Assembly: GCA_041392765.1 (NCBI GenBank) | Contig: JAWKLL010000019.1 | Span: 43,284-107,283 of the forward strand | Length of the DNA stretch: 64,000 bases | Source of the DNA: Lewinella sp041392765 | GTDB lineage: Bacteria; Bacteroidota; Bacteroidia; Chitinophagales; Saprospiraceae | Reading direction: 5' to 3' | Shown: positions 21,346 through 35,100 of the stretch, one piece after another | Layout: each line of letters starts with the position of its first letter | How positions within the stretch are numbered: position 1 is the stretch's first letter | Translations under genes and position numbers: made by a program | The notes under the pieces: generated by a model | Database searches by the model: none | Seen by the model: only the letters and a program-made list of their open reading frames with translations | What the model was told of the DNA's origin: nothing

Positions 21346-24158
21346 TTACAGCTTTTCCTTCAAAAACTGTCCTGTATAGGATGTTTCTACTAGCACCAAC
21401 TCTTCTGGGCGGCCTTGGAAAACGAGGTAGCCACCTTCGTCGCCACCTTCGAATCATGTCGATGAGCCAATCGGCGGATTTGATGACCTCTAAGTTGTGT
21501 TCTACGACGAGTACGGAATGGCCTTTTTCTACGAGCGCATTCAGTGCGTCCAAGAGTTTGCGGATGTCGTGGAAGTGCAGCCCTGTGGTCGGTTCGTCGA
21601 AAATAAAGAGGATATGCTCGCGGGCATTTTCACGCCCCAGAAAAGCCGCCAGCTTTACCCGTTGCGCCTCGCCGCCGGATAGGGTAGAGGAGGATTGCCC
21701 CAGTTTGACATAGCCCAGACCAACATCCTGCAAAGGCTTGATTTTTTGTGCAATATCTTTGTGTTCAGCAAAAAGAGGAGCGCCTCATCGATGGTTAAAT
21801 CCAAAATATCGAAGATGCTTTTTCCTTTGTACTGTACATCCAGCACTTCTTTTTGAAACGCTTGCCTCGGCAGTCCTCACATTCCAATCGCACATCGGCA
21901 AGGAACTGCATTTCGATGACTTGCTCGCCTTCGCCGCTGCATGCTTCGCACCTTCCACCTTCTACATTGAAGGAGAAGTGCCCCGGCTTGAAGCCCCGAA
22001 TTTTCGACAACTGCTGGTCGGCCATCAATTGCCGGATGGTGTCGTAGGCTTTCACATAAGTGATGGGGTTGGGCGGGATGATTTGCCAATGGGTTGCTGG
22101 TTGACCATTTCTACGGCGGTCAGCATACCTGTATCCCCTTCGATAGCGCGGTGCAAGCCCGGTGACTGGGAGTAGGTGTCCTCTATGTCTTTGCGCAAAG
22201 CGCGGTAGAGTATGTCTTTGACCAAGCTGGTTTGCCACTACCCGACACGCCGCATACCACGGTGAGGGCGTTGAGGGGATGTCCACATCTACATTTTTGA
22301 GGTTGTGGTGGCGTGCGCCTTTGATGCGAATGAAATTGCTCACAGGGCGGCGCACTTCCGGCACGGGGATGCTCATACGCCCACTCATGTACCGAGTAGT
22401 GAGGCTTTCGCTGGCTTCGTCGTAGATGGCGGCATAAGCCTGCAAAGACGACTTCACCTCCATGCACGCCAGCGGCGGGTAATGTCGATGAGGTAGTCGG
22501 CACTTTTGATGACATCCTCTTCGTGTTCTACAACGACGACGGTATTGCCGAGGTCGCGGAGGCGCTCCAATACGCTTACTAATCGGTGGGTGTCGCGTGG
22601 GTGAAGCCCAATGCTGGGTTCATCCAGTAGGTACATGGAATTGGTAAGGTTACTGCCGAGGGTACGGGTGAGGTTGATGCGTTGGGTTTCGCCCCCGCTC
22701 AGCGAGCTGGACAAACGGCTAAGCCGAAGGTAACCCAGCCCGAGGTTGACCATGAAGTGAAGCCGGTTGGTGATTTCCAACAGCAGTCGTTTGCCAATTT
22801 TCTGGTGGTGGGGTGCCAACTCGATTTGGGAAAAAAAGTCGAGCAATTCATGTACGGGCATCTCGGTTAGTTCGGAAATAGGCTTTCCGCTGACCAATAC
22901 ATAAGTAGCTTCCTGACGCAGCCGCCCGCCTTCGCAGGCATTGCAGGTAGTGCGCCCGCGATACCGTGCGAGCATGACACGGTTTTGGATTTTGTACAGT
23001 TTTTCCTCCAACTCAGCAAAAAAAGCATGGATGCCGAGGAAATGCTCATTCCTTTCCATAACAGCCGCTGCTGGGCTTTGCTTAAATCTTGGTAAGGGGT
23101 ATGCACAGGAAAGTCGAATCGGTGGGCGACGTTGAGGAAGGCATCGAGCCAGAGTCCGTAGTTTTCACCTTTCCAACAAGCAATGGCTCCTTGATAAACA
23201 CTTAAAGCAGGCTGCGGGATGACTTTGCTTTCGTCGATGCCCATGGTCATGCTGAAGCCTTCGCATTTGGGGCAGGCACCGAAGGGTTGTTGAAATTGAA
23301 GAGTTGTGGACTTGGCTCAAGGAATGTCAACCCATCGAGTTCAAAACGGTTGTTGAAGTTACGGGTTTCACCTCCCAGTATTTCTACGAAGCAGTCGCCT
23401 TCACTTTCGTAAAAAGCCGTTTGTACGGAATCGGCGATGCGTTTGGCGTTTTCCTCATCATCGTGCTGAACGACGAAGCGATCGACCAAAATACGCAGCG
23501 GTTCCTCCAACTGGGAGAGGGACAAGGACAAGCGTTTATCTCCTGTGGCGATGAGGTCTTGTATGTCGGTGAGGCTTTCTTCCCAGCGTACGCGGGTATA
23601 GCCTTTTTGTTGGAGGAGCTGCAACTCTGCTCCTGTCATGCGGTCGTGATACTTGGTAGGGACACCTGTGAACAGTTGGACTTTAGTGCCGTCGGGTAGG
23701 CTTTGGATATAATCGACCACATCCGACACTTCGTGTTTTTTGACTAAAGCACCGGAAATGGGGCTGTATGTCAAGCCTACGCGGGCATAAAGCAGGCGCA
23801 GGTAGTCGTATATTTCCGTGAGGGTGCCAACAGTGGAACGGGCATTGGCTGTGCTAACTTTTTGCTCGATGGCAATAGCGGGACAGATGCCTCGGATATA
23901 GTCCACCTCTGGTTTTTTCATCCGCATTAGGAACTGGCGGGCGTAGGAGGATAAGCTTTCTACATACCGCCGCTGACCTTCGGCAAAGAGGGTGTCCATC
24001 GTCAGGGAAGACTTGCCGGAACCGGAAACTCCTGTTACCACCACCAAGCGGTTTTTGGGGATTTCTATGCTAATGTTTTTTAAGTTATTGGAACGTGCGC
24101 CCTTGATAAAAATCGAGTTGCGCAGTGCCGCTTTTTCTTCGGTTCGTAAAGTACTCAT
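21346..24158 (-). CDS. uvrA: Excinuclease ABC subunit A (many frameshifts)
   Basis: UvrA is the damage-recognition ATPase of nucleotide excision repair. The ATG at 24158 opens MSTLRTEEKAALRNSIF, followed by the first Walker A GVSGSGKSS and ESLSSYARQFLMRM. Further along are the zinc-finger cysteines CNACEGGRLR, the first signature LSSSLSGGETQRINL with LLDEPSIGLHPRD, the second Walker A GVSGSGK, RCEACSGEGEQVIEMQF, and the second signature STLSGGEAQRVKL with DEPTTGLHFHD. The protein ends LVETSYTGQFLKEKL at 21346. Total length ~938 residues is right for the family. At least seven frame changes occur (for example near 23280, 23055, 22485, 22280, 21780, 21440). With every domain collinear, sequencing error is the likeliest cause. 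Confidence 0.92.
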
Positions 24159-24222
24159 GACAATCGGTCGGTTAATATCCCTGTGGGGATGGAAGTGAAG
24201 ACTCCGATTAATAAAACAGTGA

Positions 24223-24252
24223 CAAAAGTAGTTGAATTAATCGTTTTTCCAA
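24223..24252 (-). promoter_or_regulatory. Putative uvrA promoter (TTG-N19-TACTTTTG)
   Basis: On the minus strand TTG (24252-24250), a 19-nt spacer and TACTTTTG (24230-24223) match the Bacteroidota consensus well, 64 nt upstream of the uvrA ATG. It overlaps the end of gldD, so uvrA can be expressed apart from it. Confidence 0.5.
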
Positions 24253-24836
24253 CTAAAAGTTTCGATAATGTGCAGCATATCTTCGCGCACAAAGTCGATG
24301 ACGGGCTTCATAGAGTCGGCTTGCACGTGGGTGTTGAAATAGAGGGAAGCCCGCACGTAGTGGTGAGTACTATCCGTGAGAAAGAACTGAAAAGGACTGG
24401 CTACTGCGCCATCAATATCGAAGGCTACGCCACTGACACCTTGTGGATTGCGAACGACTAATTCATCGATATAATCGGCGCGTTTGTTGTGCCAATCGGC
24501 CATATTGAAGGCATCTTTGGTGAGGGCATTCAGTTCCTCTTGGTTGCCATTTAATGGTGCGTAAGTAAAATGAATGCGCCCATCAAAAGCGGGGTAATAC
24601 ACGTCGAACCAGCAGCTATGAGGTGGGATTTCGCCAAAGAAGGCCGTATCTTGTTGGATTTGGGTATAAACCGGGTATTCAAAAGTGAATTGGCAGAAAT
24701 CGGCATCCAAGCGGCTGTATTGGTGTTGTGGAAAATCTACCCGAGGGTAAGACCGGGGCTTGGGGATATAAACGGGGTCGCTGCAAGCCTGAAAAAAAAG
24801 TAAGGCAGCAGGGAGAATGAATTTTATATAGTGCAT
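24237..24836 (-). CDS. gldD: Gliding motility/T9SS-associated lipoprotein GldD
   Basis: A 199-residue lipoprotein. The signal peptide ends in the lipobox LLFFQACS, giving an acylated cysteine after processing. The sequence matches GldD in its conserved blocks: YIPKPRSYPRVDFPQHQY, the CQFTFEYP segment, CWFDVYYPAFDGRIHFTY, the AFDIDGAVASPFQFFLTDS block, and the C-terminal HIIETFSWK. GldD is a component linked to the gliding and type IX secretion machinery and is widespread in Bacteroidota, even in non-gliders. Its presence fits the T9SS-sorted proteins in this window. The frame is intact, upstream of uvrA on the same strand. Confidence 0.9.
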   Translation of the reverse strand: MHYIKFILPAALLFFQACSDPVYIPKPRSYPRVDFPQHQYSRLDADFCQFTFEYPVYTQIQQDTAFFGEIPPHSCWFDVYYPAFDGRIHFTYAPLNGNQEELNALTKDAFNMADWHNKRADYIDELVVRNPQGVSGVAFDIDGAVASPFQFFLTDSTHHYVRASLYFNTHVQADSMKPVIDFVREDMLHIIETFSWKND

Positions 24837-25155
24837 AAAACGTTGTTTGATCTTGTTGCTTCGAGATGGATGTATGTTATTTTTTTAGACGTACTAAATG
24901 AATACGGATTCATTCCATAACCAAATAGCGATTGCTTTTGTTGTGTGTCTTGGTTGGGATAAAGAAAGAAGATCATTAGGTGATAAGATAGTTGGGTGGG
25001 GGATAGAAACATCAATCTTAGGTAGTGCCTTAATAGCGATGCTATGTTCAGTATCTTTCAAAGTTCTTTGAAAAAATTATAGATTTGCAATACCATATTT
25101 GCATTATAAGATATTGCAAATTTAAATTTTTTCGATACGTACCACAAATCTTTGG

Positions 25156-25163
25156 TAAATTTG
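25156..25163 (+). promoter_or_regulatory. Possible -7 element before the LytTR regulator
   Basis: TAAATTTG matches TAnnTTTG, 52 nt before the ATG at 25216. No clear -33 TTG. The rest of 24837-25155 is AT-rich with no convincing gene; a short minus-strand frame there has no family features. Confidence 0.3.
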
Positions 25164-25215
25164 CAAAAGCCATTATCCTTTATAAATTGTGATTGCCATT
25201 TAAATAAATTTATAA

Positions 25216-25955
25216 ATGTTAGAAGTACTTATTGTCGAAGACGATTTGTCATTTGCTTTAGAATTGGAAATGTTACTAGCAGACCTAGGGTATTCAGTAG
25301 CTTCGATAGTAGATAATGCTAAAGATGCATTGCGCCAGATTGCTTCGAAATCTATTGATATTATCCTGATGGACGTTGGACTTAAAGGTCAATGAATGGC
25401 TTGGAATTAGGGAGGAAAGTTCAGAGTTACAAAATACCTGTGCTGTATATTACCTGCTTTGGTGCTGAACATCACTATGAGGAAGCACAAAAACGAACTT
25501 GGTAGGGTATCTGGTAAAACCGATTGGCAAATACACTTTACGAACCGCTATTGATTTAGCGATGAGCAATTTACTGCTCTCTAAACGCGGGCTTGCCCCT
25601 ATAGAGGGGAAGAAAACACCTTAATTACGTTTAATAAATACCTCTTTTTTAAAAAAAACGACCTGTACCATAAAGTAGCAGAAGAAGATATCGTATATAT
25701 AAAAGGGCAGGATGATTATGTTATGGTGCATTTGAAAAATGGTTCTTCCTTTTGTTGCGCAAGACGCTTAAAGCGTTTGAAACCATGTTGTCCGATGCTG
25801 ATTTTTTGCGAATACATCGTAGTTATATTATAAGCGTTTCTGCCATTGAAACAGTGGACTTCAATAACAACCAACTCATTATTCAAGGCATTGAAATACC
25901 CATAAGTAGAAACAAGCGCAATAGTCTGGAGCAGTTATTGAGGCGTGTGGAATAA
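25216..25955 (+). CDS. LytTR-family response regulator (several frameshifts)
   Basis: A receiver domain plus LytTR DNA-binding domain, the usual ~245-residue LytR/AlgR layout. The receiver starts MLEVLIVEDDLSFALELEML, with the phospho-acceptor aspartate in DIILMDVGLKG and the switch lysine in GYLVKPIGKY. The LytTR part reads VYIKGQDDYVMVHLKNG, then FLRIHRSYIISVSAIETV and IPISRNKRNSLEQLL. Frame changes near 25392, 25498, 25640 and 25765 break it. No histidine kinase is adjacent, so the signal is unknown. As this gene is not essential, true decay is as possible as sequencing error. It may act on the giant surface-protein gene that starts 241 nt downstream, but that is only proximity. The 25956-26195 gap shows no clear promoter. 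Confidence 0.8.
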
Positions 25956-26195
25956 TGAAGGCATTCTTTTGTACCCATCTTTGAATATTTTACCGGAATA
26001 AAAAAGCAGTTTACCTTGACTTTATTACTGTTGACCTCAAAGAGGGGTGATTTTTATGCAAAGCTTTACATGCGTATTACCTTTGGGGTGAGATAACTCG
26101 GGAATATAAGTGCAGATATAGTACCCTTCTGCTCCTATGAGTTTGATTCAAAGACGACCAAAAAAAGTTTATTTAGTAAAATTACACTTAATCTC

Positions 26196-29100
26196 ATGGT
26201 ATCAATTCTTCCATTCGGCGAAGTGGGGCGCACCCTGCTTTCCAATCTACAGCTATGTTGTCGAGGCAGTATTTTTTTACTGTTAGCAATGTTCTTGAGC
26301 AACAGTGCTTTTGCACAAGTAGTGAGTTGCCCTTACAGTGGGGCACAATCGGCAACTACAACCATTGATACGGATCCGCTTCCTGTTGGGGCAACGACGC
26401 AAACGGGGTCCTACCAGGTACTGCCTGCTGCGCTGGCCTCCCGCATAAATGTGGTGGGCAATGCGTCTGTGATAGTGTGCTATTATGGAGACGTAGAAGC
26501 TGCGAATGAAACGTGGGGAGTGACGATTTCCGGGCAAAGTGTGGCTACTACAGAAGGGGCTTTTACACCCGCTCCGAGTGCTGCTACCCCCCGTTGCCGG
26601 ACTTATAACATAGCTAATTCTGCCTTTCAGGCAGACGTTTCCGCCGATGGAGATTTAGACTTTGAATTTAACCTCAATGGATCGGGGTGGCAGTACAATA
26701 GTATAGCAGCGGATGCTAGCGGGGACGATTTTTCTTATTATATTCAAACTGTAACGTTTAACTATTTACTGGATGTTCCACTGGTGGCTTCGACTACGGA
26801 GGCATGTCCTGGAGCCGCCACAGACCCTACTTTTACCAGTTCGTTTGCGCCTGGTACTTACCCAGGAGATAGCGGCAGTTTTTCTATAGAACCTGCAAGT
26901 GCTACAGCGGCTTTGTCTAGTGCAACAGTCGGAAGTGATATTGTGGCTACTCTAGATGTAAGTGCTGTTCCATCGGGGCAATATATGATCACATATACTT
27001 ACAATATAAGCGGGTGCGAGTACGCTAAGACGGTTAATTTTCGGGTTACTCAACTTCCAAGTGCTGCACTTCAAGACATAAGTCAGACTTGTCTTTCTCC
27101 AGGAAGCTCTTTTTCACTTTCTACCATGCTTGCACCAGGGGCAACCCCTGGAGGAACTTTTACGGTAGATGGTAATGCTTCCAACGGGACGTTTACGGTG
27201 CCTGTTGGAGGTGGTACTTTTTCAGTAAACTACACCGTTGACGGGGGGCCTTGTTTGGCCACAGGGCCTATAGGTACAGCCATGCTTACTATCACTACTA
27301 GCAGAGATGCGTCCTTTACCATCAACGGGCCATCTTCTCCTGCATGTAGCGATGGCGGAAACGTGATTGTTAGTTTGGTAGGCAATGATGCAGCCAATGC
27401 TGCTAACCATACGTTTACCGTTAATGGTGCGCCGCCTAGTCCGAGTGCCGCTGCGGCGGCATTACCTGCACCTTCCACCATAGGGACAATATCCTATACG
27501 ATTTGCATGACAGCTACTAATGGCACACCTGACAATCCAGCCACTACGGATGTGAATGAGTCTTGTCCAACTACGGTTTGCAGAAATTATGTTACACGTA
27601 ACGACGGCAACGCCTGTGGTGCGAACTCTGCTTTTCCTAGCACTTGCGAACCTTTTGAGACGCAGCTATGTCCAATTGATACCAAAAGTGATTTACGGAT
27701 AGAATGTGGTTTCTTTCAACTGGATCTTGGACAAATCGCTGAGGCTGGACTTACGCCCAGAGTTGGGCAACTTTCCTGTACCGATACTGAGCTGGTGCTG
27801 GATTGGACTGGTCAAAACTTGTTGGACGACTCGGCCTCTCAACCCATCAATTCACCAGGAAACCCCAGTGTCGCGTCACTGGCGGGACTGGGTGGCTTCT
27901 GTGAATTTGTGACGGAGGATTTCTGTATTCCCATTCCTTTTGCCGATGATATTTGTCCTTTAGCGCCCATTGGGGATTTATTGCAATGCAACACATCTAT
28001 CTCAGGGCTATTGTCTGCTGCGCTCACACTGAGTACCCAAGGCTCAAGGGGAGGGCTTATCATGGCTGACACTGATGGGGATGGTGCCTTTGATTATTTG
28101 GCCGAAGAATACAGCGAAGGGCCATTTGGTTCAGCCCCACCAACGGCAGGCACAGTAACGATACCCAACAACGTGGTAGGTAGCGGCTATATCTCTGTGC
28201 GGAACGTTTACGGCTACCCCGACAACCCCAAAGGCGTTTGTGGCGACCCAGCCGCTGGCGGGCCAGACTTGTTGGAAATCCTGCCTATCGGGGCCATCCC
28301 AATTGCAGGCCCCATCATTGAAAACGTACTGACCATAGCAGGTTGTAGCATTGACTTATCCTTTACAGACGAGGCTACGGTTCAAATCCCTGTTTATAAT
28401 GACCATGAGCCTTCATGGGCCAATTGCCCGGTGGACAGTTACCGGATAATCACAAACACTTCGGATTGTAATGTACCCGCCAATTGGTCGATACCAGTGG
28501 CCTATGATGCATGTACGGAATTGGTGCTTCCCTATAACGGACGCACAAATGGTACATCAACCACCTATTTTGAAGGTACGGCTTCGCCAGAGGTGGTGCC
28601 AGGACAAGGAGGGTTGACCAAAGGGGTGTATCAAACTGCTGGCCCCGTATTGGGTTCCGATTTGCCAGTGGGCATCCACACTATCGAATTCACGGCTTAC
28701 TCTTGCGAGGCTCGTACTTCTACCTGTACCTTCAACGTGGTTGTAGAAAATGGTGATTTGCAGCTTATCTGCCCCCGCGACATTACGGTAAAGAACGATG
28801 CGGGTATTTGTGAAGCCGTTGTAAACAGCCTTGAGCCACTCAGTGGTTTATCTTGCCTGTCGATTATTAACTACCGTATTGACTACCCGGTTTCTTCCGG
28901 TTTGACACCAGTGCTTGTAACTACGCCCTACACAGTAGGAAATGCAGGTACTTGGAATCTGGTTAGTGGTTTGTCTTTCCCTTTGGGTACTTCTACCATT
29001 ACCTACACCATGTTGATTGATTTCAATGGAGATGGTGACGTGGACGATTTGAATGAGGTGCAAATGTGTGATTTCGAAGTTACAGTACTAGATACAGAGC

Positions 29101-32100
29101 GGCCTGCTGCTTTGTGTCGCGACATTCATGTAACGTTGGACAATACTGGCAATACAACTGTTTTTGCCGTTGACCAAATGGATGGTACTCCTTTCCTTAA
29201 CGGAGGGTCTTACGATAACTGCGATACGGATTTGAGTATCCAGCTCCAAGTACCAGGCCAAGCACCTGTAGATTTCATTGGCTTAGACTGTGATAATGTG
29301 GGCTATAACGCCTTCAACTTGATTGTAACGGATGATAGCGGTAACGTTTCTACTTGTATAGCAACAGTGGAAGTACACGAATTTTTTGAAAATATTCAAC
29401 TACAACTTGATTTGCCTGAATTATGTTTGGGAGCTTTGAACCCAGAGCAGCTTGATTTTTCAAACTATCTGAACATTACCCTTCCAGACGGTACTATATT
29501 GAACCACAATGACGTATCTGCCAACGCTTTCCTTGGAGATGTGGAAGGAGCATTTGGCATCACCGCGTTTTATGCTGACAACGCCTCTGCTTCACTTGAC
29601 CCAGGCAGCATCTCTGCCGATGGTATCTACACACCAGGAACAGGATCCGGGTTTGTGACTATTTCTTATGCTATGGCTTTGCCTGGTGTAAATATCCCGC
29701 AAAATGGCAATTTGGCTTTTGCAACCTGCTTCACTATTGTACATGCCACCTTCGAATTGCGTCAGCCACTGCAAATGGATGATCCCAATTGTGAGTGTAT
29801 TGTCCAGAATGACCGCGTGGTCAACTTGGGTGTAGTTTCCGGTGGTTTAGAGCCTTACACAATCCAGTACACAGGTGTTAAGTTGGATATAAACAGCGAC
29901 GGCATTGCCGATGATGTGGACGGGCAGCATACTTATAGTGTAGAAAACGGTGCTGATATTTCTGACTTTATGGAAGACCTCGGCAATCTCCTCGTTGACT
30001 ACACTGTACCCATCTGGGCATTCACTATTGTGGATGCGCGCGGATGTGAACTTTTCCACTCTGGTTCCTGCGATAACGACGATGAAACGGGTACGCCGAT
30101 GATCGACTGCACAGCGTTAGGCGCGGTGACACTTTACACCCGCGATGAACCAGCCTGTGAAGTGCAGGACACTTGGACGCATACCTTACCTACAGATAAT
30201 TGTGATGTAATCCTTTACACCTACACTATTGAGAACCCCGATGGTACCATTGCAGGTCCTTTTGACTTAACAGCTTTGGTTAATCCTGACATTACCAACC
30301 CACTGCCCGATCAGTTCTACGGTGAGTACGACTTCCAACACCATTCTCCTACCGAGAATGTGTCAACGGTGACTTACTACGCTGAAGATGCCGTTGGTAA
30401 TTATACACAATGTAGTTTCACGGTCACGGTCATAGATGACGATGCGCCGAGCTTCATCAACTGCCCTGAGCCTGCCGTTATCGTTGATGCACCACCTACT
30501 TGGTGTGCTGCGTTTGCCAATTATTCTCTACCACTTGCCACTGATAATTGTGGCGAGGTTACTGTTACTCAGATAGACGATACAGGGCTTACCTCTGGTT
30601 CTTTGTTCCCAGTAGGTATAACCATCAATACATTCGAGGCGGTGGATGCCACTGGTAATACAACCACTTGTGATGTCAAAATCATTGTCAACGATTACCA
30701 CACTCCACCCACGCTTGCTTGCCCAAGTGACGTGAATACAATTAATGACGATGGAGATTGTGGTGCTATCGTTGATGACATTGCTCCATCTGGCATATTG
30801 GATAACTGCCCCGATAACCTTACCGTTACGTATAGGATAGACGATGAAGACGGCAACCTTATAGCCAGTGGCTTGGACGATGCTAGCGGTACCTTCTTCG
30901 ACTTGGGAACGAGCACAGTGAGCTACGCCGTACAGGATATGCCCTTGTTACTCATTACCGAGGTAACACATGAACTGGCTAATACCGTAGATGGAGTACC
31001 TGTTGTGGCACCTTCGTGCTTCGATGGTATCCAAAATGGAGACGAAACCGGGGTAGATTGCGGCGGCGGCACTTGTCCTTCTTGCAACTGCACTAATAAT
31101 GAGGTAGTCATCGAAATATTGTTGGATAACAATCCCACACAGACTACTTGGACTATTACTGAACCTAACAATGGCGCTATACTCGCTTCGGGTGACCTTA
31201 TGCCCCTGCACAGGCTGGTACAACTGTCTTAGCGAGCATTTGCCTTCCCGACGGATGTTATGACTTCGTAATAAGAGACGCAGGCTTGGACGGCATCTGC
31301 TGTGCCACTGGAAACGGAGCTTACACGGTAACATCAGCCGGCGATATGTTGGCTTCAGGCGGGGAATTTGGCGTAAGAGAGGTCACCCATTTCTGCCTTA
31401 GCGGCACGCCAACTGCGGAAGAACTTGCAGGAAGTGCAGGTTCAAGGGATGCCTTAGAAATCACCAACTTCGGTTCCGCTGACTTGGATGTAAGTTGCCT
31501 GATGATTGAGCGCGTTTTTGCAGGAGGTTCCGAAACCTATGCAGTACCAACGGGAGCCGTTCTCGCGCCAGAGTGGTGTTTTGACCGTACATTTCGGTAA
31601 CGGGCATGACAACTTGGCTGGCAATGTATTCTACGTTCCAGCTACAAGTGACCTCGCCATCGACGAACCTGCTGCCTATATAGTGAGCTTGTCGCGTTCC
31701 GTTTTGGATGTAGCAGTAATGAATGGCTTCGATGTAACGAGTACTTTAGTTCCGCCTGCTTATGATTTGGGTGGTAGAACTGCTGCCGATTATTGGTCTG
31801 GTAGTGTAGCACCTGTTTATGGTGGTGGCATTGTGCGTACCACTGTCTGGGACACCAATACTGCTGATGACTTCGTACCGGGGAGAGGCTTGTATTCCTA
31901 CTTCTATTGGTGTACTTAACCCAATGTTGCCGCAGCCTACACCCAATGGAGGTAGTACGGCCATACAGGCGCAGCCAACTGTACGGGTTACTTGTGATCC
32001 CTTCACGGTAACAATCACCGATGAGGAAGAAGCCGTTTGCGGCTTGTATGCAGACTACATCGACTACCCTGCCGCAGCTGTAGAAATTGTTTATGGAGAA

Positions 32101-35100
32101 TGCGAGGAGGTATCTATCAATGTACCCCAATCTTACAATGTGGCCGACGTGAATTTGACCGTTGCAGGAACAGCGGGCGATTTGGGTAATTTGACAGTCA
32201 CACTGATCAGCCCAGAAGGAACCCAAGTGCCCCTCGTTGAAGGGATTTGCAATGGCGACAATATGGTTAACTTTACCTTTGATGGCGACCCAGAGTTTGA
32301 GCCGTCAATTCTTACAAGCTGTGGAAACTTGAATGTGGGTGGAGATCCTTTAGTGCCAGTTGGTAATATTGAAATTTTCAATGGAGAAGCTGCTCAAGGC
32401 GAATGGATTGTACAAATTGGACACAATGGCAGGGTAAGCACAGCAGCAGCTAATTTGTCATTCAACCTGTCAATAAGTGGAAGAGAAGCCTATACACAAG
32501 GAGATGTGACACTTGATAATGATCTTGACGAGTGTGGAGCCGAGTTTACATGGTTGCATCCAATTTTGTTCGATAATTGCCCCGGTGGCACCGTTCAAAT
32601 GCAAATCATCTTCGAAGAAACGGAAGAGCAGGTGAACACGGCACTACCTATATTTCCTGAGAATACAGAAAACACCTATTTCTTCGAAGTAGGTGTCACT
32701 GAGGTTCGATATACGCTTACGGATGCTGCGGGCAACATATCTGGTTGCAGTTTCGAAGTAGAAGTATTGGACGTACAATTCCCGACACTCACTTGTCCAC
32801 CTGACCGGGTGGTGCAATTAGCAGGTGGAGAATGTACGACAACTGACTACCCAGTCATCCCTGTTACCGCAGATGATAACTGCCCTGGCTATACATTTAG
32901 TTCAATACCTCCAGGTACCCCAGTTCCTATTGGAGATACTGTGGTTACACTGATTGTTACGGATGCCTCTGGTAATGCTACGCCATGTACCTACAACCTC
33001 TCTGTGTTGGAATTCATACCGGTAGGCACTCCTGCTTGTATTGCAGAACAGAATGTGACACTGGGATATGACTGCGTAGCTGAAATCACAGCGGACATGG
33101 TACTTTCTGGCGATGACTACCGCTGTTATGACAATTACATCGTAACATTATACTACGTGGATGCCAACGGCCAGCCTGGTGCTATTATCCCTACATCCCC
33201 TGTGGCGGGAATTGATCTGGCTGGGGAAACTATCATCGCAGAAGTATGTAATCCTGCTGACGGGCTTTGCTGTTGGGGTTATTTGAACATCGAGTTCAAG
33301 GATGCGCCAGAGTTCATTTGTCCGCCGGATGTACAAGTACTCTGTACAGACAGCACTTTGCCAGCAGCGCTCGGTGAGCCTATTATCACTTCCTGTGTGC
33401 CAGGCGGTGCAACGGTGGAGTTTGAAGATGTAGTTACCGACAACGGAATGTGTGGTTCTCCAAGAATGCTTATTCAGCGTACTTGGACGGTTACAGATGG
33501 AGAAGGTAATAGTAGTTCTTGTGTACAGACAATTACCATGCGATCGTTTACTTTGGATCAGGTTGTTTTCCCTCCTAACTATGATGGAATTGACGAACCA
33601 GTGGTCGATTGTTCAGATGCGTTGGCGAATCCTTCCTTGTTGAGTACTGCCGAATTAGGAGTACCTATGGTAGGGGGGGCGATACCTTTAAGTGTGGTGA
33701 GTTTCTGTTCTGGTGCAGTTAATATGACAGAAGAGAGATTTGATATTTGTGAAAACAGTTACATAATTTTTAGGACATGGAGGGTCATCAATCAATGCGC
33801 ACCTAATCCATTGGCTAGTGCTTTAACTCATGTGCAAACAATTCGAGTTGAGGATGCTGACGGGCCTGATTTGGTTTGCCCAGAGGATATGACTATCAGT
33901 ACCGGTCCTAATCAATGTTTAGGCAATTTTGTTATTCCTGCTTTGACGGTAGAGGATGCTTGTTCTATGGTTACTTATCAAGTAGCAATCAACGGTGATA
34001 CCTTGCCCTACCGCCAAGACCATCAATATATGGCTCTAGGGTTGGAAATCGGAGCGCATGAAATTCGCTATATTGCTACGGATCGTTGTGGAAAATGGTC
34101 AACTTGTACATTTACACTTAGTGTCGAAGATTGGATATCTCCAACAGCCGTTTGCGACGACCAGTTGAACATCACTATCAATAACGGTGATGCTGTAAGC
34201 GGCGTTGAGGGCGTAGCAGCCATTGCTGTCGAGGATATAGATGAAGGTTCTAACGACAATTGCGATGCAGATGTATTCCTTGAAATTAGCCGTACTGGTG
34301 AGGAAGGCTCTTGGGTAGCTGAAGATGCAGCAGATCCTCACGTTTACTTCACTTGTGAGGATGTTGGAACAGTTGTCTATGTTTATTTGCGTGCTACTGA
34401 CGATGCTGGTAACCAGAATATCTGCTGGGTTGAAATCGTACCCGAAGACAAGCGCAACCCTGTATGCGAAGACCTTCCATCTGTGGAAGTGCTGTGCAAT
34501 GAGTTGCCATTGGATTTCTATAGGGGATATTGCGGATGTATGCAGCCGACCCAACAGGCATGGAAGCGATGTTCAATGACGTATTCAATGGTGGTAACGA
34601 CCCCGTTGGCTACGATAACTGCTGGCCAGTAGAAGTTGAGTACCGCGCTCCAGACTTCAACATCAACGAATGTGGTTGAAATTTCGGTGTTCGTGAGTTC
34701 GCGTAGTGGAAACTCGCACAGGCACAACAGGCACAACCGAAGAGTTGAGGTCAAGCTGGTGTGATCAGGTAATCTGATCGTCAAAACCCGACTGTAATTG
34801 ACTTCCCAGAAGATACGGATGCAGTGTGTGGCGAACCCAACCCTGCGACGATCTCTATGACCTCTACTGCTTGTGACATCATGACCCGGTGAATATAAGC
34901 GAGCCAGTAGAGATACCTTTCTGGTAACGATGCGTGCAAGAAGTTTACCGTGACTTATGATGTGATCAACTGGTGTTTGTGGGATGGAGAGTACGAAGGA
35001 TATGTAGTTCCTCGTATGACGGAAGTGAATGGCCAGTTGGCAGCAGATGATGCCGTGAAGGTAACGAGCGCCCAGTGATCCGTTATAGCACAGCAAGTGG

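Noticed and set aside
24824..25015. Short minus-strand frame upstream of gldD
   Set aside because: AT-rich, no ribosome or promoter signal and no family features; best left as intergenic.
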